22,538 bases of DNA from WLMZ01 sp037139095 (GCA_037139095.1 JBAXHD010000040.1:1-22538); one strand, 5' to 3'. Counted from the first letter of the stretch, positions 13,870 to 22,120 are shown. Notes: generated by a model from the letters alone, not told the origin. Made by a program: numbers and translations.

Positions 13870-14763
13870 ATGGCAGTCGTAACTACGCGCCAAATGCTCG
13901 AAGCCGGAGTCCACTTCGGTCACCAGACCCGCCGTTGGAACCCAAAGATGAAGCGATTCATCTTCGGAGAGCGCAACGGCATCTACATCATCGATCTCGA
14001 GCAGACGCTCCAGCGTGCCGAGGTTGCCTACAACTTCGTTCGTGAGTTGTCAGCCAAGGGCGGCACGGTGTTGTTCATCGGCACCAAGAAGCAAGCGCAA
14101 GATCCAGTGCGCAGCTACGCCGAAAAGAGCGGCATGCCCTACATCAACGAGCGTTGGCTCGGTGGCATGCTCACCAACTTCGAAACCATCTCCAAGCGTG
14201 TTGCCAAGATGCAGGAATACGAGCGCATGAAGATCTCGGGCGAGTTCGACGCCATGCCAAAGAAGGAAGCACTGTTGCTGAGCCGTGAGCTCGAGAAGCT
14301 GCAGAAGAACCTCGGTGGTATCCGCGACCTCGGCCAGCGTCCCGATGCTGTGTTCATCCTCGACACCAAAAAAGAGCACATTGCTGTCACCGAGGCCAAC
14401 AAGCTGAAGATCCCCGTGATCGCTGTTGTCGACACCAACGTGGACCCCGACGTGATCCAGTTCCCAATCCCAGGCAACGACGACGCAATCCGTGCCAACG
14501 CCCTGATGTGCCGCGTGATTGCCGAAGCAGTGGCCGAAGGTCGCTACATGGCCTCGCGTCGCAACCCGCAGGCAGCGCCAAAGCGCACCGCCGAGCAGGA
14601 CGCCGAGTTCGTGGCAGCGCAAGCCGATGCCCGCGCTCAGGCCGCCGCTGCGCAGGCAGAGCGCGAAGCTCGCCTCGCCGCTGCCAAGGCACCCGAGCAA
14701 GCACCAACCGAAGTCGTCGCAGAAGTTGCTGCGCCAGACACCGCCGAAACCACGGAAGGCTGA
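13870..14763 (+). CDS. rpsB: 30S ribosomal protein S2
   Basis: This 297-residue protein matches S2 throughout: the N-terminal MLEAGVHFGHQTRRWNPKM block, NGIYIIDLEQT, ERWLGGMLTN and the FPIPGNDDAIRA stretch are diagnostic. S2 binds late to the 30S head and is needed for initiation with S1. About 60 C-terminal residues beyond the S2 core form an Ala/Glu-rich charged tail, common in actinobacterial S2. AGGAG sits 6 nt before the ATG at 13870. An upstream in-frame extension overlaps the M23-like gene and has no S2 similarity. tsf follows after 3 nt, the conserved rpsB-tsf pair. Confidence 0.97.
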   Translation: MAVVTTRQMLEAGVHFGHQTRRWNPKMKRFIFGERNGIYIIDLEQTLQRAEVAYNFVRELSAKGGTVLFIGTKKQAQDPVRSYAEKSGMPYINERWLGGMLTNFETISKRVAKMQEYERMKISGEFDAMPKKEALLLSRELEKLQKNLGGIRDLGQRPDAVFILDTKKEHIAVTEANKLKIPVIAVVDTNVDPDVIQFPIPGNDDAIRANALMCRVIAEAVAEGRYMASRRNPQAAPKRTAEQDAEFVAAQADARAQAAAAQAEREARLAAAKAPEQAPTEVVAEVAAPDTAETTEG

Positions 14764-14766
14764 ACC

Positions 14767-15555
14767 ATGGCTGTAAACGCAAAAGACGTCCAAGCACTGC
14801 GCCAATCAACCGGCGCCGGAATGATGGACTGCAAGAAGGCACTCGAGGAGTCCGGCGGCGACGTCGAGAATGCCAAGCAGTGGCTTCGTGAGAAGGGCTT
14901 GGCCGCTTCGGCCAAGCGCGATGATCGCGAAAACACTCAAGGCCTCGTGGCGTTGCTCATCGAGGGCAACGTCGGCGCCATCGTCAAGCTCAAGTGCGAG
15001 ACCGACTTCGTCGCTGCAAGCGATCAGTTCAAGGCCGAGGCCGCAGCACTCGCATCGTTGGTTGTTGCCAAGGGCGCCGCTGCGGTTGCCGAGCACGCCA
15101 CGATCATCGACGATCTGCGTATCACGCTGAAAGAGAAGATCGAGATTGGCGATGTCGTTCGCATCGAAGCTGCTGCGGGCAACACCATCGATTCCTACAT
15201 TCACATGCAGGGCGGCCGCGGTGTCAACGCCGTGCTTGTCGAGATGGCAGGCGCCGGCGCTGAGCTCGCACACGACATCGCTGTGCACATTGCCTTCGCT
15301 CGGCCCAAGTACCTCAAGCGCGACGGTGTTCCCGCCGAAGTGGTCGCTCACGAGCGCGCCACTCTCGAGACCATCACCCGCAATGAGGGCAAGCCCGAAG
15401 CTGCAATCTCAAAGGTTGTCGAAGGTCGCATTGTGGGCTTCTTTAAAGATGTCTGTTTGCTCGACCAGCCCTACGCCAAGGACGACAAGGTCTCGATCAC
15501 GCAGCTCATCGGAGCCGCAAGCATCGTGAACTTCGCTCAAGTCGAGATCGGCTAG
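14767..15555 (+). CDS. tsf: Translation elongation factor Ts
   Basis: This 262-residue EF-Ts catalyses GDP release from EF-Tu. The N-terminal UBA-like domain carries LRQSTGAGMMDCKKAL (11-26), and the core has the EF-Tu-contacting TDFVA motif (79-83). A second core subdomain covers roughly residues 130-260. It is a little shorter than the E. coli protein (283), as is usual for actinobacterial forms. GGAAGG (14754-14759), inside the end of rpsB, serves as ribosome binding site. The gene lies 3 nt after rpsB and 6 nt before pyrH, so it belongs to one translation-related operon. Confidence 0.97.
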   Translation: MAVNAKDVQALRQSTGAGMMDCKKALEESGGDVENAKQWLREKGLAASAKRDDRENTQGLVALLIEGNVGAIVKLKCETDFVAASDQFKAEAAALASLVVAKGAAAVAEHATIIDDLRITLKEKIEIGDVVRIEAAAGNTIDSYIHMQGGRGVNAVLVEMAGAGAELAHDIAVHIAFARPKYLKRDGVPAEVVAHERATLETITRNEGKPEAAISKVVEGRIVGFFKDVCLLDQPYAKDDKVSITQLIGAASIVNFAQVEIG

Positions 15556-15561
15556 TTCGCC

Positions 15562-16290
15562 ATGGCCTCGCCACGCTGGAAGCGCATTGTCTTCAAGCCG
15601 TCGGGCGAGGCCTTGGCCGGACCATCCGGGCTGGGCCTTGATGGAGCCACCCTGGCTCACACCGCACTCGAGATTCTCGATGTGCGTGAAAACCTCGGTG
15701 TCGATGTTGCCGTCGTTGTCGGCGGCGGCAACTTCTGGCGTGGCCGCACCGGCGCAATGACCGGCATGGACGCCACGCAGTCCGATCACATCGGCATGTT
15801 GGGCACCGTGATGAATGCCTTGGCGCTGCAAGACGCGCTCGAGCGCGCTGGCCAACCAACCCGAGTTCAGTCGGCCATCGAGATGCCCCGAATCGCCGAG
15901 CCCTACATTCGTCGTCGCGCTATGCGCCACCTCGAAAAGGGTCGCGTTGTCATCTTTGCTGCCGGTACCGGCAACCCATTTTTCACCACCGATACTGCTG
16001 CCGCACTGCGAGCCGCCGAGATCGATGCCGATGCCTTGCTGAAAGGCACACACTCGGGCGTCGACGGCGTTTACTCGGCCGACCCACGCGTGGACCCCAC
16101 CGCAACGAAGTACGACGAGATCAGTTACATGGATGTCATGAACAAAGATCTCAAGGTGATGGACTCCACCGCGATTGCGTTCTGCCGCGACAACAAGCTG
16201 CCCATCGTGGTGTTCGACATGTCTGCGCACGGCGCGTTGCGGGCAATTCTCGAAGGCCATCGCGTCGGCACCATCGTTCGCGACGCCTGA
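15562..16290 (+). CDS. pyrH: Uridylate kinase
   Basis: This 242-residue protein of the amino acid kinase fold makes UDP from UMP and ATP. The motifs are FKPSGEAL (11-18), GGGNFWRG (54-61), DHIGMLGTVMN (75-85), GTGNPFFTTD (135-144) and DGVYSADPR (168-176). The first glycine loop has Pro13 where most members have Leu. PyrH works as a hexamer, usually activated by GTP and inhibited by UTP. It starts 6 nt after tsf and is followed by frr, the order conserved in most bacteria. No separate promoter was seen. Confidence 0.96.
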   Translation: MASPRWKRIVFKPSGEALAGPSGLGLDGATLAHTALEILDVRENLGVDVAVVVGGGNFWRGRTGAMTGMDATQSDHIGMLGTVMNALALQDALERAGQPTRVQSAIEMPRIAEPYIRRRAMRHLEKGRVVIFAAGTGNPFFTTDTAAALRAAEIDADALLKGTHSGVDGVYSADPRVDPTATKYDEISYMDVMNKDLKVMDSTAIAFCRDNKLPIVVFDMSAHGALRAILEGHRVGTIVRDA

Positions 16291-16329
16291 TCTCGCTCGG
16301 TTGTCCACGCTCTACCGTTGGCGCGTCTG

Positions 16330-16335
16330 TAACCT
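16330..16335 (+). promoter_or_regulatory. -10 element, leaderless type, for frr
   Basis: TAACCT is followed by 6 nt and then GTG at 16342. Another GTG at 16336 directly abuts the hexamer. The spacing matches that before clpP and the first SDR gene, so the GTG at 16342 is probably the true start and the mRNA 5' end. Confidence 0.45.
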
Positions 16336-16341
16336 GTGTCC

Positions 16342-16899
16342 GTGATTGAAGAGACCATTCTGGAAGCCATCGAAAAGATGGACAAAGCCGTTGAGCACGT
16401 ACAGTCCCAATTCACCACTGTGCGTACCGGCCGGGCAACCCCTGCGTTGGTCGAGCGCATCATGGTCGACTACTACGGATCCACAGTGCCGCTGCAGCAA
16501 CTCGCCGGGTTCCAAGTGCCCGAGGCACGTCAACTCATTGTGAAGCCTCACGATCGCGCCTCGCTTGCCGCCATCGAAAAGGCAATTCGCGAAAGCGACC
16601 TCGGAATCTCGCCCTCAAACGACGGCGTGGTCATCCGCCTCAACATTCCTGCGCTCACCGAGCAGCGCCGCAAGGAATACGTGAAGATCGTGAAGAACCT
16701 CGCTGAGGACGGACGCATAGCTGTTCGCAACCTGCGCCGAGACGCGCGCAAGCACCTCGAGGCGGCCGAGAAGGCCAGCGCCATTTCGGCCGACGAGCTC
16801 GAGCGGGCCGAAAAAGAGATGGAAAAGATTACGCACGATCACGTCGAGTTGATCGACAAGGCTTTCATCCGCAAAGAGCAAGAGTTGCTCGAAGTATGA
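16342..16899 (+). CDS. frr: Ribosome recycling factor
   Basis: This 185-residue protein, with EF-G, splits the post-termination ribosome. Domain I is the three-helix bundle (about 1-30 and 105-185, with the RRDARKHLE region near the hinge), and domain II lies between (DYYGSTVPLQQLAGFQVPEA onwards). I start it at GTG 16342 rather than GTG 16336. The shorter form begins (M)IEETILEAIEKMDK, aligning residue for residue with the E. coli N-terminus and giving its exact 185-residue length. It also places a TAnnnT element 6 nt upstream. The 51-nt gap after pyrH leaves room for that promoter. Confidence 0.93.
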   Translation: MIEETILEAIEKMDKAVEHVQSQFTTVRTGRATPALVERIMVDYYGSTVPLQQLAGFQVPEARQLIVKPHDRASLAAIEKAIRESDLGISPSNDGVVIRLNIPALTEQRRKEYVKIVKNLAEDGRIAVRNLRRDARKHLEAAEKASAISADELERAEKEMEKITHDHVELIDKAFIRKEQELLEV

Positions 16900-16939
16900 A
16901 CCACGCCGTAGCCGTGGCCGATCTGAACGGAGTAACCCA

Positions 16940-18400
16940 ATGAGTGACGACGTATGGCGTAGTCGCGGACGCGACGACGAAGATTTCGGCCCGCCGCTGT
17001 TTGGCGACGACTCCGATTCGGGTTCCTACCAACGCCCACCAGAACGCAAGCGCGACAAGCCAATTGTGTTCGACGACAGCACCGGCTCGCTGCCTCATTG
17101 GACCGAGCCGCCTACCGGCGAGATTCCTCGACCACGTTCAGGTGGTGCCGACGAAGTGCGCGACCCCACCGACGATCTCGACGTGTGGTCATCGTTTTCT
17201 GGCCAGGCGCCAGTGTGGAACGACGATCCGGTCGACGAAACCGGCCGCCAGTTCGACGACTACTCCGACTCAATCCGCGCAACTTCTGGCGTCGATGTCA
17301 CCGCCGCCGAGGATCAGTACTTCGATGTCACCGATGCAGATATCAGCGGCGCCGTAGCGCGTCGCGGTCCTGGCCGCATCACCATCGGTACCGACCCAAC
17401 CGGCGAGGGCATCGGGCGACCAACACCGTCAAAGGGTAGGGGGCGCACATCTCGCGAAGAGCAGCAGCGCCAGGCTCGCAGCGCCCGCCCGGCTGGCTCG
17501 GTTCGCACAGCGCCGGCATCGTCATCGAAATCCACTGCCGGAGTCGGCGGCCGCGACATGCCAACCGCCGTGGCCGTTGGCGCACTGATGTCGGCGGTGT
17601 TTGTTGGCGCCATCATTTGGAAGCCGCAGGCCGTGTTGGCCATCGTGGTGGTCATCATCGGGCTTGCCGCCGTCGAGTACTTCGAGAAGGTCACCGAAAA
17701 GGGCTACCAACCCGCCAGCGTTGTTGGCATCGTTGCCTGCGTGGCCGCACCACTCGCCGCCTACTGGATCGGCGAGCGCGCCGTTCCGCTGGTGATGATC
17801 TTTGCGTTCATCGCCGGATCCATTACCTTCATCGGAGCCCAAGGCCTGAACTCGAGCCCGATGCCAAACATGGCGATCACCACACTCGGCGTCACGTGGA
17901 TCGGCCTTACCGGTGCCTATGGCGGGCTTATCTTGGGTGCGCAAACGTCGGGTCTCATCCCGGGTCACGCCGGAACCGACACGTTGCTGCTGCTTGCCGT
18001 TGGCGTGGTCGTCAACGATGTTGGAGCGTTGTTCGTTGGTTCAGCAGCTGGCCGCACGCCACTGCGTGGTTGGATCAGCCCGAACAAGTCGGTCGAAGGT
18101 TTCATCGGCGGTGCGTTGCTCACCATCATCGCAATGGTTGTCATCGGCATAGCTGGCAAAAGCGATACGTGGAGCAACCCAAATCTGGTGTTGCTCGGCG
18201 TGATCATTGCGATCATGGCACCGCTCGGCGATCTCACCGAGAGCATGTTCAAGCGCAACCTTGACGTCAAAGATTTCGGCAGCATCGTAAAAGGTCACGG
18301 CGGCATCCTCGATCGTTTCGATGGCTTCTTGTTCACGCTGCCAGCGGTTTTCTACCTGATGATGGTGCTCGAACCGTGGGTGAGCGCCGCCCCGAAGTAG
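16940..18400 (+). CDS. cdsA: Phosphatidate cytidylyltransferase with long N-terminal extension
   Basis: This 486-residue enzyme makes CDP-diacylglycerol from phosphatidate and CTP in the membrane. The C-terminal two thirds (about 208-480) has eight or more hydrophobic segments. The family signature runs from Ser435 (SMFKR, KDFGS, GHGGILDRFD) to Asp461, and SPNKSVEG at 380-387 is also typical. The first 205 residues are acidic, low-complexity and lack hydrophobic segments, so they are probably disordered and cytoplasmic; they roughly double the soluble part compared with E. coli CdsA (285 residues). GGAG (16929-16932) supports the ATG at 16940. The gene follows frr by 40 nt, as in other actinobacteria. 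Confidence 0.93.
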   Translation: MSDDVWRSRGRDDEDFGPPLFGDDSDSGSYQRPPERKRDKPIVFDDSTGSLPHWTEPPTGEIPRPRSGGADEVRDPTDDLDVWSSFSGQAPVWNDDPVDETGRQFDDYSDSIRATSGVDVTAAEDQYFDVTDADISGAVARRGPGRITIGTDPTGEGIGRPTPSKGRGRTSREEQQRQARSARPAGSVRTAPASSSKSTAGVGGRDMPTAVAVGALMSAVFVGAIIWKPQAVLAIVVVIIGLAAVEYFEKVTEKGYQPASVVGIVACVAAPLAAYWIGERAVPLVMIFAFIAGSITFIGAQGLNSSPMPNMAITTLGVTWIGLTGAYGGLILGAQTSGLIPGHAGTDTLLLLAVGVVVNDVGALFVGSAAGRTPLRGWISPNKSVEGFIGGALLTIIAMVVIGIAGKSDTWSNPNLVLLGVIIAIMAPLGDLTESMFKRNLDVKDFGSIVKGHGGILDRFDGFLFTLPAVFYLMMVLEPWVSAAPK

Positions 18401-18430
18401 TGCATGGGTGGTGATGATCTGTAGGCGACG

Positions 18431-18436
18431 TACATT
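18431..18436 (+). promoter_or_regulatory. Possible -10 upstream of dxr
   Basis: TACATT lies in the 67-nt gap between cdsA and dxr and predicts a leader of about 25 nt. No -35 or ribosome binding site is convincing. A start 12 nt downstream at 18449 would make a 4-codon ORF that ends before dxr. Confidence 0.25.
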
Positions 18437-18467
18437 CGGGTCGTTTCGATGACAGACTTGTGACTTC

Positions 18468-19619
18468 ATGTGTGCCCAACGCGTCGCCATTGCTGGCTCA
18501 ACAGGTTCTATCGGCACCCAAACTCTCGATGTGGTTCGCGCTGAACCGGGCGAGTACGAGGTTGTAGCTCTTGGCGTCGGCTCGTCGGTAGAGGCGCTCA
18601 TTGCGCAAGCCAACGAATTTCGACCCAAGCTTGTGGTCGTTGCCGACCCCGCCAAGCGCGCCGCAGTTGCGAGCGCACTGCCGTTCGCCGAAGTTGTTGG
18701 CGACCTAGCTGCGTTGGTCGATGACGCCGATGTCGTGGTGAACGGTGTGGTCGGTTTCGCCGGCCTAGCGGTAACGGTGGCCACTCTTCGCGCTGGCAAG
18801 CGATTGGCGCTGGCGAACAAAGAGAGCCTCATCGCGGCCGGTCCGGTTGTTCAGCCGTTGCGAGCCATTGCGGGTGCCGAACTCGTGCCGGTCGACTCCG
18901 AGCATTGCGCCGTTCACCAGTGTCTTCGTTCGAGTTCGCGTCCGGTGGCCGAACTCTCCCGCATTGTGCTCACCGCGAGCGGCGGACCCTTTCGGGGACG
19001 CACCAGCGCCGAGCTTGCCAACGTTGGCGTCGAGCAGGCGCTGAACCACCCCACGTGGACGATGGGACCCAAGATCACCATCGATTCATCCACGTTGATG
19101 AACAAGGGCCTCGAGGTCATCGAGGCGCACGAACTGTTTGGCACGCCGTACGACCAGATCGATGTTGTGGTGCATCCGCAATCGGTGATCCACTCGATGG
19201 TCGAGTTCAGCGATGGCGCCACGATTGCCCAACTCAGCATGCCCGACATGCGTCTTGCCATCGGATACGCGCTGGCTTATCCCAATCGCATCGCCACTGC
19301 ATTTGGACGAATCGATTGGACCACATTGGCCCGTCTCGACTTCGAAGCGCCCGACCTTGTCACTTTTCGCTGCCTGTCGCTGGCGTACGCCGCCGGCCGG
19401 GTGGGTGGCTCCGCCCCGGCGTGGCTCAGCGCCGCTAACGAAGAAGCTGTCGACGCATTTCTGGCGGGTCGCATTCGCTGGAGCCAAATCGCCGAGATCT
19501 GCGACGCGGTGCTTCAGCAGCATCACGAGACAACCGATATAACAACGATGACCGTTGACGACATCGTGCAGGCCGATGCCGTCGCCCGTCGCATAGCGCA
19601 CGAGGAGCTTGCTCGATGA
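18468..19619 (+). CDS. dxr: 1-deoxy-D-xylulose 5-phosphate reductoisomerase
   Basis: This 383-residue enzyme converts DXP to 2-C-methyl-D-erythritol 4-phosphate with NADPH, the committed MEP-pathway step and the target of fosmidomycin. The NADPH loop is GSTGSIG at 10-16 and LANKES is at 115-120. The metal ligands Asp143 and Glu145 (VDSEH) and Glu216 (NKGLEVIEAH) are present, as are SGGPFRG and IDSSTLMNKG. No strong ribosome binding site precedes the ATG. Its stop overlaps the start of the membrane protease gene (ATGA). dxr, the protease and ispG are consecutive in M. tuberculosis as well. Confidence 0.96.
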   Translation: MCAQRVAIAGSTGSIGTQTLDVVRAEPGEYEVVALGVGSSVEALIAQANEFRPKLVVVADPAKRAAVASALPFAEVVGDLAALVDDADVVVNGVVGFAGLAVTVATLRAGKRLALANKESLIAAGPVVQPLRAIAGAELVPVDSEHCAVHQCLRSSSRPVAELSRIVLTASGGPFRGRTSAELANVGVEQALNHPTWTMGPKITIDSSTLMNKGLEVIEAHELFGTPYDQIDVVVHPQSVIHSMVEFSDGATIAQLSMPDMRLAIGYALAYPNRIATAFGRIDWTTLARLDFEAPDLVTFRCLSLAYAAGRVGGSAPAWLSAANEEAVDAFLAGRIRWSQIAEICDAVLQQHHETTDITTMTVDDIVQADAVARRIAHEELAR

Positions 19620-20866
19620 GTAATACATACACCAAGGTTCGTAACGAGATCGTCGCTGGCGGCGCGGTCGATCCTGTCGACGAAACAGTCGGCGGCGCTA
19701 GAGCGATCGTCGGGGTTGGGGCGTTGCTTGCGTTGCTCGTGACGCTGGCTATTTCCAACATCTGGATCTTCGTGTTCGTGGTGGGATTGTTGACCTCGGT
19801 GTTCTTACACGAGGTCGGTCATTTCGTGACGGCGCGTCGTTCGGGAATGAAGGTCACCCAGTTCTTCATGGGCATGGGCCCGCGGCTGTGGAGTTTCAAA
19901 CGCAGCGGCATCGAGTACGGCATCCGCGCCTTACCAGTTGGCGCATTTGTTCGCATCGTGGGCATGAACAATCTCGATGAGACCGACCCTGAAGACGAAC
20001 CGCTCACGTACCGCAGCAAGTCGTATCCCAAGCGACTGCTCGTGATCACGGCCGGCTCCATCATGCATATGTTCATTGCGATCGTGCTGCTGTTCGGCGT
20101 GTACACCATTGCCGGCAAGGATCGCCCCACAGGAGAGGTTGCCTTTGTGGGTATCGAGGTTGGCGGGCCAGCGGCGAAGGCGGGCGTGCTGCTCGACGAC
20201 ATCGTGGTGAGCAACGGCGGTGTGGCCGTCACGTCGGCCGATCAGTTTGTTCGGCTCGTGCACCAACACAAGCCAGGTGACATTGCCCAAATATCGGTGC
20301 TTCGCGCTGGAAAGACGCTCACGTTGCCTGTGAAGCTCGGTGCCAATCCGAATCCGGGCAGCGCGGGCCTCGCGTACCTCGGTGTGAGCTCGGCTGATAA
20401 GTCGGCGTTCCAGAACATCCCTCTCAGCGAGGCATTCACCAGTAGCTTCACCGACCTTGGCTCGGCAGCGTGGCAGAGCGCCAAGGGTGTGGTCAAGGTG
20501 ATGAACCCCGCCAACATCATTTCGCACCTCTCAGGCGCCAACACCGATCGGTCCACCCAACCCGTCACTGTGTACGGCATTAGCCGTTTGAGCTCGTCTA
20601 TCGGCAGGGAGACGGGTCTGCCGGGCATCTTGCTCACGCTCGCTGGCATCAATGTGTTCGTCGGCCTGCTCAACTTGTTTCCGCTGCTTCCGTTCGATGG
20701 TGGTCACGCTGCAATTGCCACCTACGAGCGCCTGCGCTCTCGGCGAGGGCGGCGCTACACCGCCGACGTCGCCAAGATGGTGCCTGTGGCCATGACCGTG
20801 ATGATGTTCTTTGTGTTTGTGCTCTGTGCCGGGTTGTATCTCGATATCACGCACCCAATCGGGTGA
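19616..20866 (+). CDS. rip1: Site-2 (RIP) intramembrane metalloprotease, RseP/Rip1 family
   Basis: This 416-residue membrane protein has the zinc motif HEVGH at 65-69 in the first conserved membrane segment. A PDZ domain spans about 175-240, and the third zinc ligand lies in NLFPLLPFDGGH (Asp361). The usual glycine-proline motif after the second core helix reads GSIMHM here. Such proteases cut membrane-bound anti-sigma factors or other substrates after a first cleavage. Rip1 of M. tuberculosis occupies the same position between dxr and ispG and releases several sigma factors. The start overlaps the dxr stop by 4 nt. An N-terminal segment of about 30 residues precedes the first membrane helix. 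The symbol rseP is equally used. Confidence 0.9.
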   Translation: MSNTYTKVRNEIVAGGAVDPVDETVGGARAIVGVGALLALLVTLAISNIWIFVFVVGLLTSVFLHEVGHFVTARRSGMKVTQFFMGMGPRLWSFKRSGIEYGIRALPVGAFVRIVGMNNLDETDPEDEPLTYRSKSYPKRLLVITAGSIMHMFIAIVLLFGVYTIAGKDRPTGEVAFVGIEVGGPAAKAGVLLDDIVVSNGGVAVTSADQFVRLVHQHKPGDIAQISVLRAGKTLTLPVKLGANPNPGSAGLAYLGVSSADKSAFQNIPLSEAFTSSFTDLGSAAWQSAKGVVKVMNPANIISHLSGANTDRSTQPVTVYGISRLSSSIGRETGLPGILLTLAGINVFVGLLNLFPLLPFDGGHAAIATYERLRSRRGRRYTADVAKMVPVAMTVMMFFVFVLCAGLYLDITHPIG

Positions 20867-20902
20867 CGAGCAAGCGCGATGGTGTCGCAAGGTGGCACAC
20901 TG

Positions 20903-22120
20903 ATGCCAATGTTTGAGCGCCGTCAGACCCGTCAAATCTTCGTCGGCAAAGTGCCAGTGGGTGGTAACGCGCCCATCACTGTGCAGTCGATGACAATTAC
21001 CAAGACCGCCGATGTCGAGCGAACGCTGCAGCAGATCTATGCGCTTGCTGCTGCGGGTTGCGACATCGTTCGTTGCACATGCAATGAAGCCGAGGCTGCC
21101 GAAGGCCTTGCGCAGATTGTTCCGCGATCTCCTATCCCGATCATCGCCGACATCCATCACCAGTACCGCATGGCGCTGGCGGCGCTCGAGGCTGGCGTGC
21201 AGGGTTTACGTCTGAACCCCGGCAACATTCGTCGCCCTGAGCACATCAAGGCTGTAGCCGCCGAGGCCCGAGACCGCAACGTGCCCATCCGCATCGGTGT
21301 CAATGGTGGGTCGCTCGATCCGGCGTTGTACACAAAGTGGGGCGGCATTACCCCCGAGGCAATGGTCGAGTCAGCAATGCAAGAGCTGGCCTACTTCCAA
21401 GAGGTCGATTTCGATCTCGTGAAGATCAGCGTGAAGGCATCAAATGTGCCGCTGATGGTCGAGGCATATCGTCAGCTCAGCGAGGCCACCAACGTGCCCC
21501 TGCACCTTGGCGTCACCGAAGCGGGGCCGCCCCCTGCTGGTCTGGTCAAGGCCACCGCAGGTATCAGCACGTTGCTCCTCGAAGGCATCGGCGACACCAT
21601 TCGCTACAGCCTTACGGCCGACCCGGTCGAAGAGGCTCGAGCTGGCCGTCAGTTGCTTGAGGCGCTCGGATTACGCGAACGCAAGAACGTCGATCTCATT
21701 GCTTGCCCGAGCTGTGGCCGTGCTGAGGTCGATGTCATCGATGTGGCCAATCGGGCGATGAAGGCGTTCGGCGATCGTGAGATCCCGTTGCAGGTTGCCG
21801 TGATGGGTTGCGTGGTCAATGGGCCAGGCGAAGCTCGCGAAGCCGACATCGGTATCGCCGCCGGTAACAAACGTGGCCACTTGTTCGTGAAGGGGCGCAA
21901 CGTGGCCGTTGTCGCCGAGAATGAAATGGTCGAGGCCTTGGTCGAGTGGGCCGAGTACATCCACGAGCACGGTGCCGATGCAGCCATTGCTCGTGTCGAT
22001 ACAGCCTTGGCCGAACGCGAAGCTGCCAAAGACCGCGCCCAGTTACTCGACGACAAGGGCAGCGATGCGAACCACTCGCACGACAAAATCATTGAGATCC
22101 GCAAGCGGGTTGAGCACTAG
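20903..22120 (+). CDS. ispG: (E)-4-hydroxy-3-methylbut-2-enyl-diphosphate synthase
   Basis: This 405-residue enzyme reduces methylerythritol cyclodiphosphate to HMBPP using a [4Fe-4S] cluster, the penultimate MEP step. It has a TIM-barrel part (VQSMTIT, RLNPGNI, VNGGSLD, GVTEAGP) and a C-terminal cluster domain. The cluster ligands are Cys268 and Cys271 (CPSCGR), Cys303 (MGCVVNGPGEA) and Glu310. I chose ATG 20903 because GGTGG (20891-20895) lies 7 nt upstream; 20909 and 20879 are alternatives. About 50 charged residues follow the usual end of the family, a C-terminal tail of unclear meaning. With dxr it gives two MEP enzymes in one block. Its TAG shares CTAG with the convergent manA stop. Confidence 0.94.
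   Translation: MPMFERRQTRQIFVGKVPVGGNAPITVQSMTITKTADVERTLQQIYALAAAGCDIVRCTCNEAEAAEGLAQIVPRSPIPIIADIHHQYRMALAALEAGVQGLRLNPGNIRRPEHIKAVAAEARDRNVPIRIGVNGGSLDPALYTKWGGITPEAMVESAMQELAYFQEVDFDLVKISVKASNVPLMVEAYRQLSEATNVPLHLGVTEAGPPPAGLVKATAGISTLLLEGIGDTIRYSLTADPVEEARAGRQLLEALGLRERKNVDLIACPSCGRAEVDVIDVANRAMKAFGDREIPLQVAVMGCVVNGPGEAREADIGIAAGNKRGHLFVKGRNVAVVAENEMVEALVEWAEYIHEHGADAAIARVDTALAEREAAKDRAQLLDDKGSDANHSHDKIIEIRKRVEH

Noticed and set aside
15409..16308. 299-codon minus-strand open frame opposite pyrH
   Set aside because: pyrH on the other strand is unmistakable, and this frame is an antisense artefact.
18449..18463. Four-codon upstream ORF (ATG to TGA) before dxr
   Set aside because: It is too short to distinguish from chance and has no ribosome binding site or regulatory codons.
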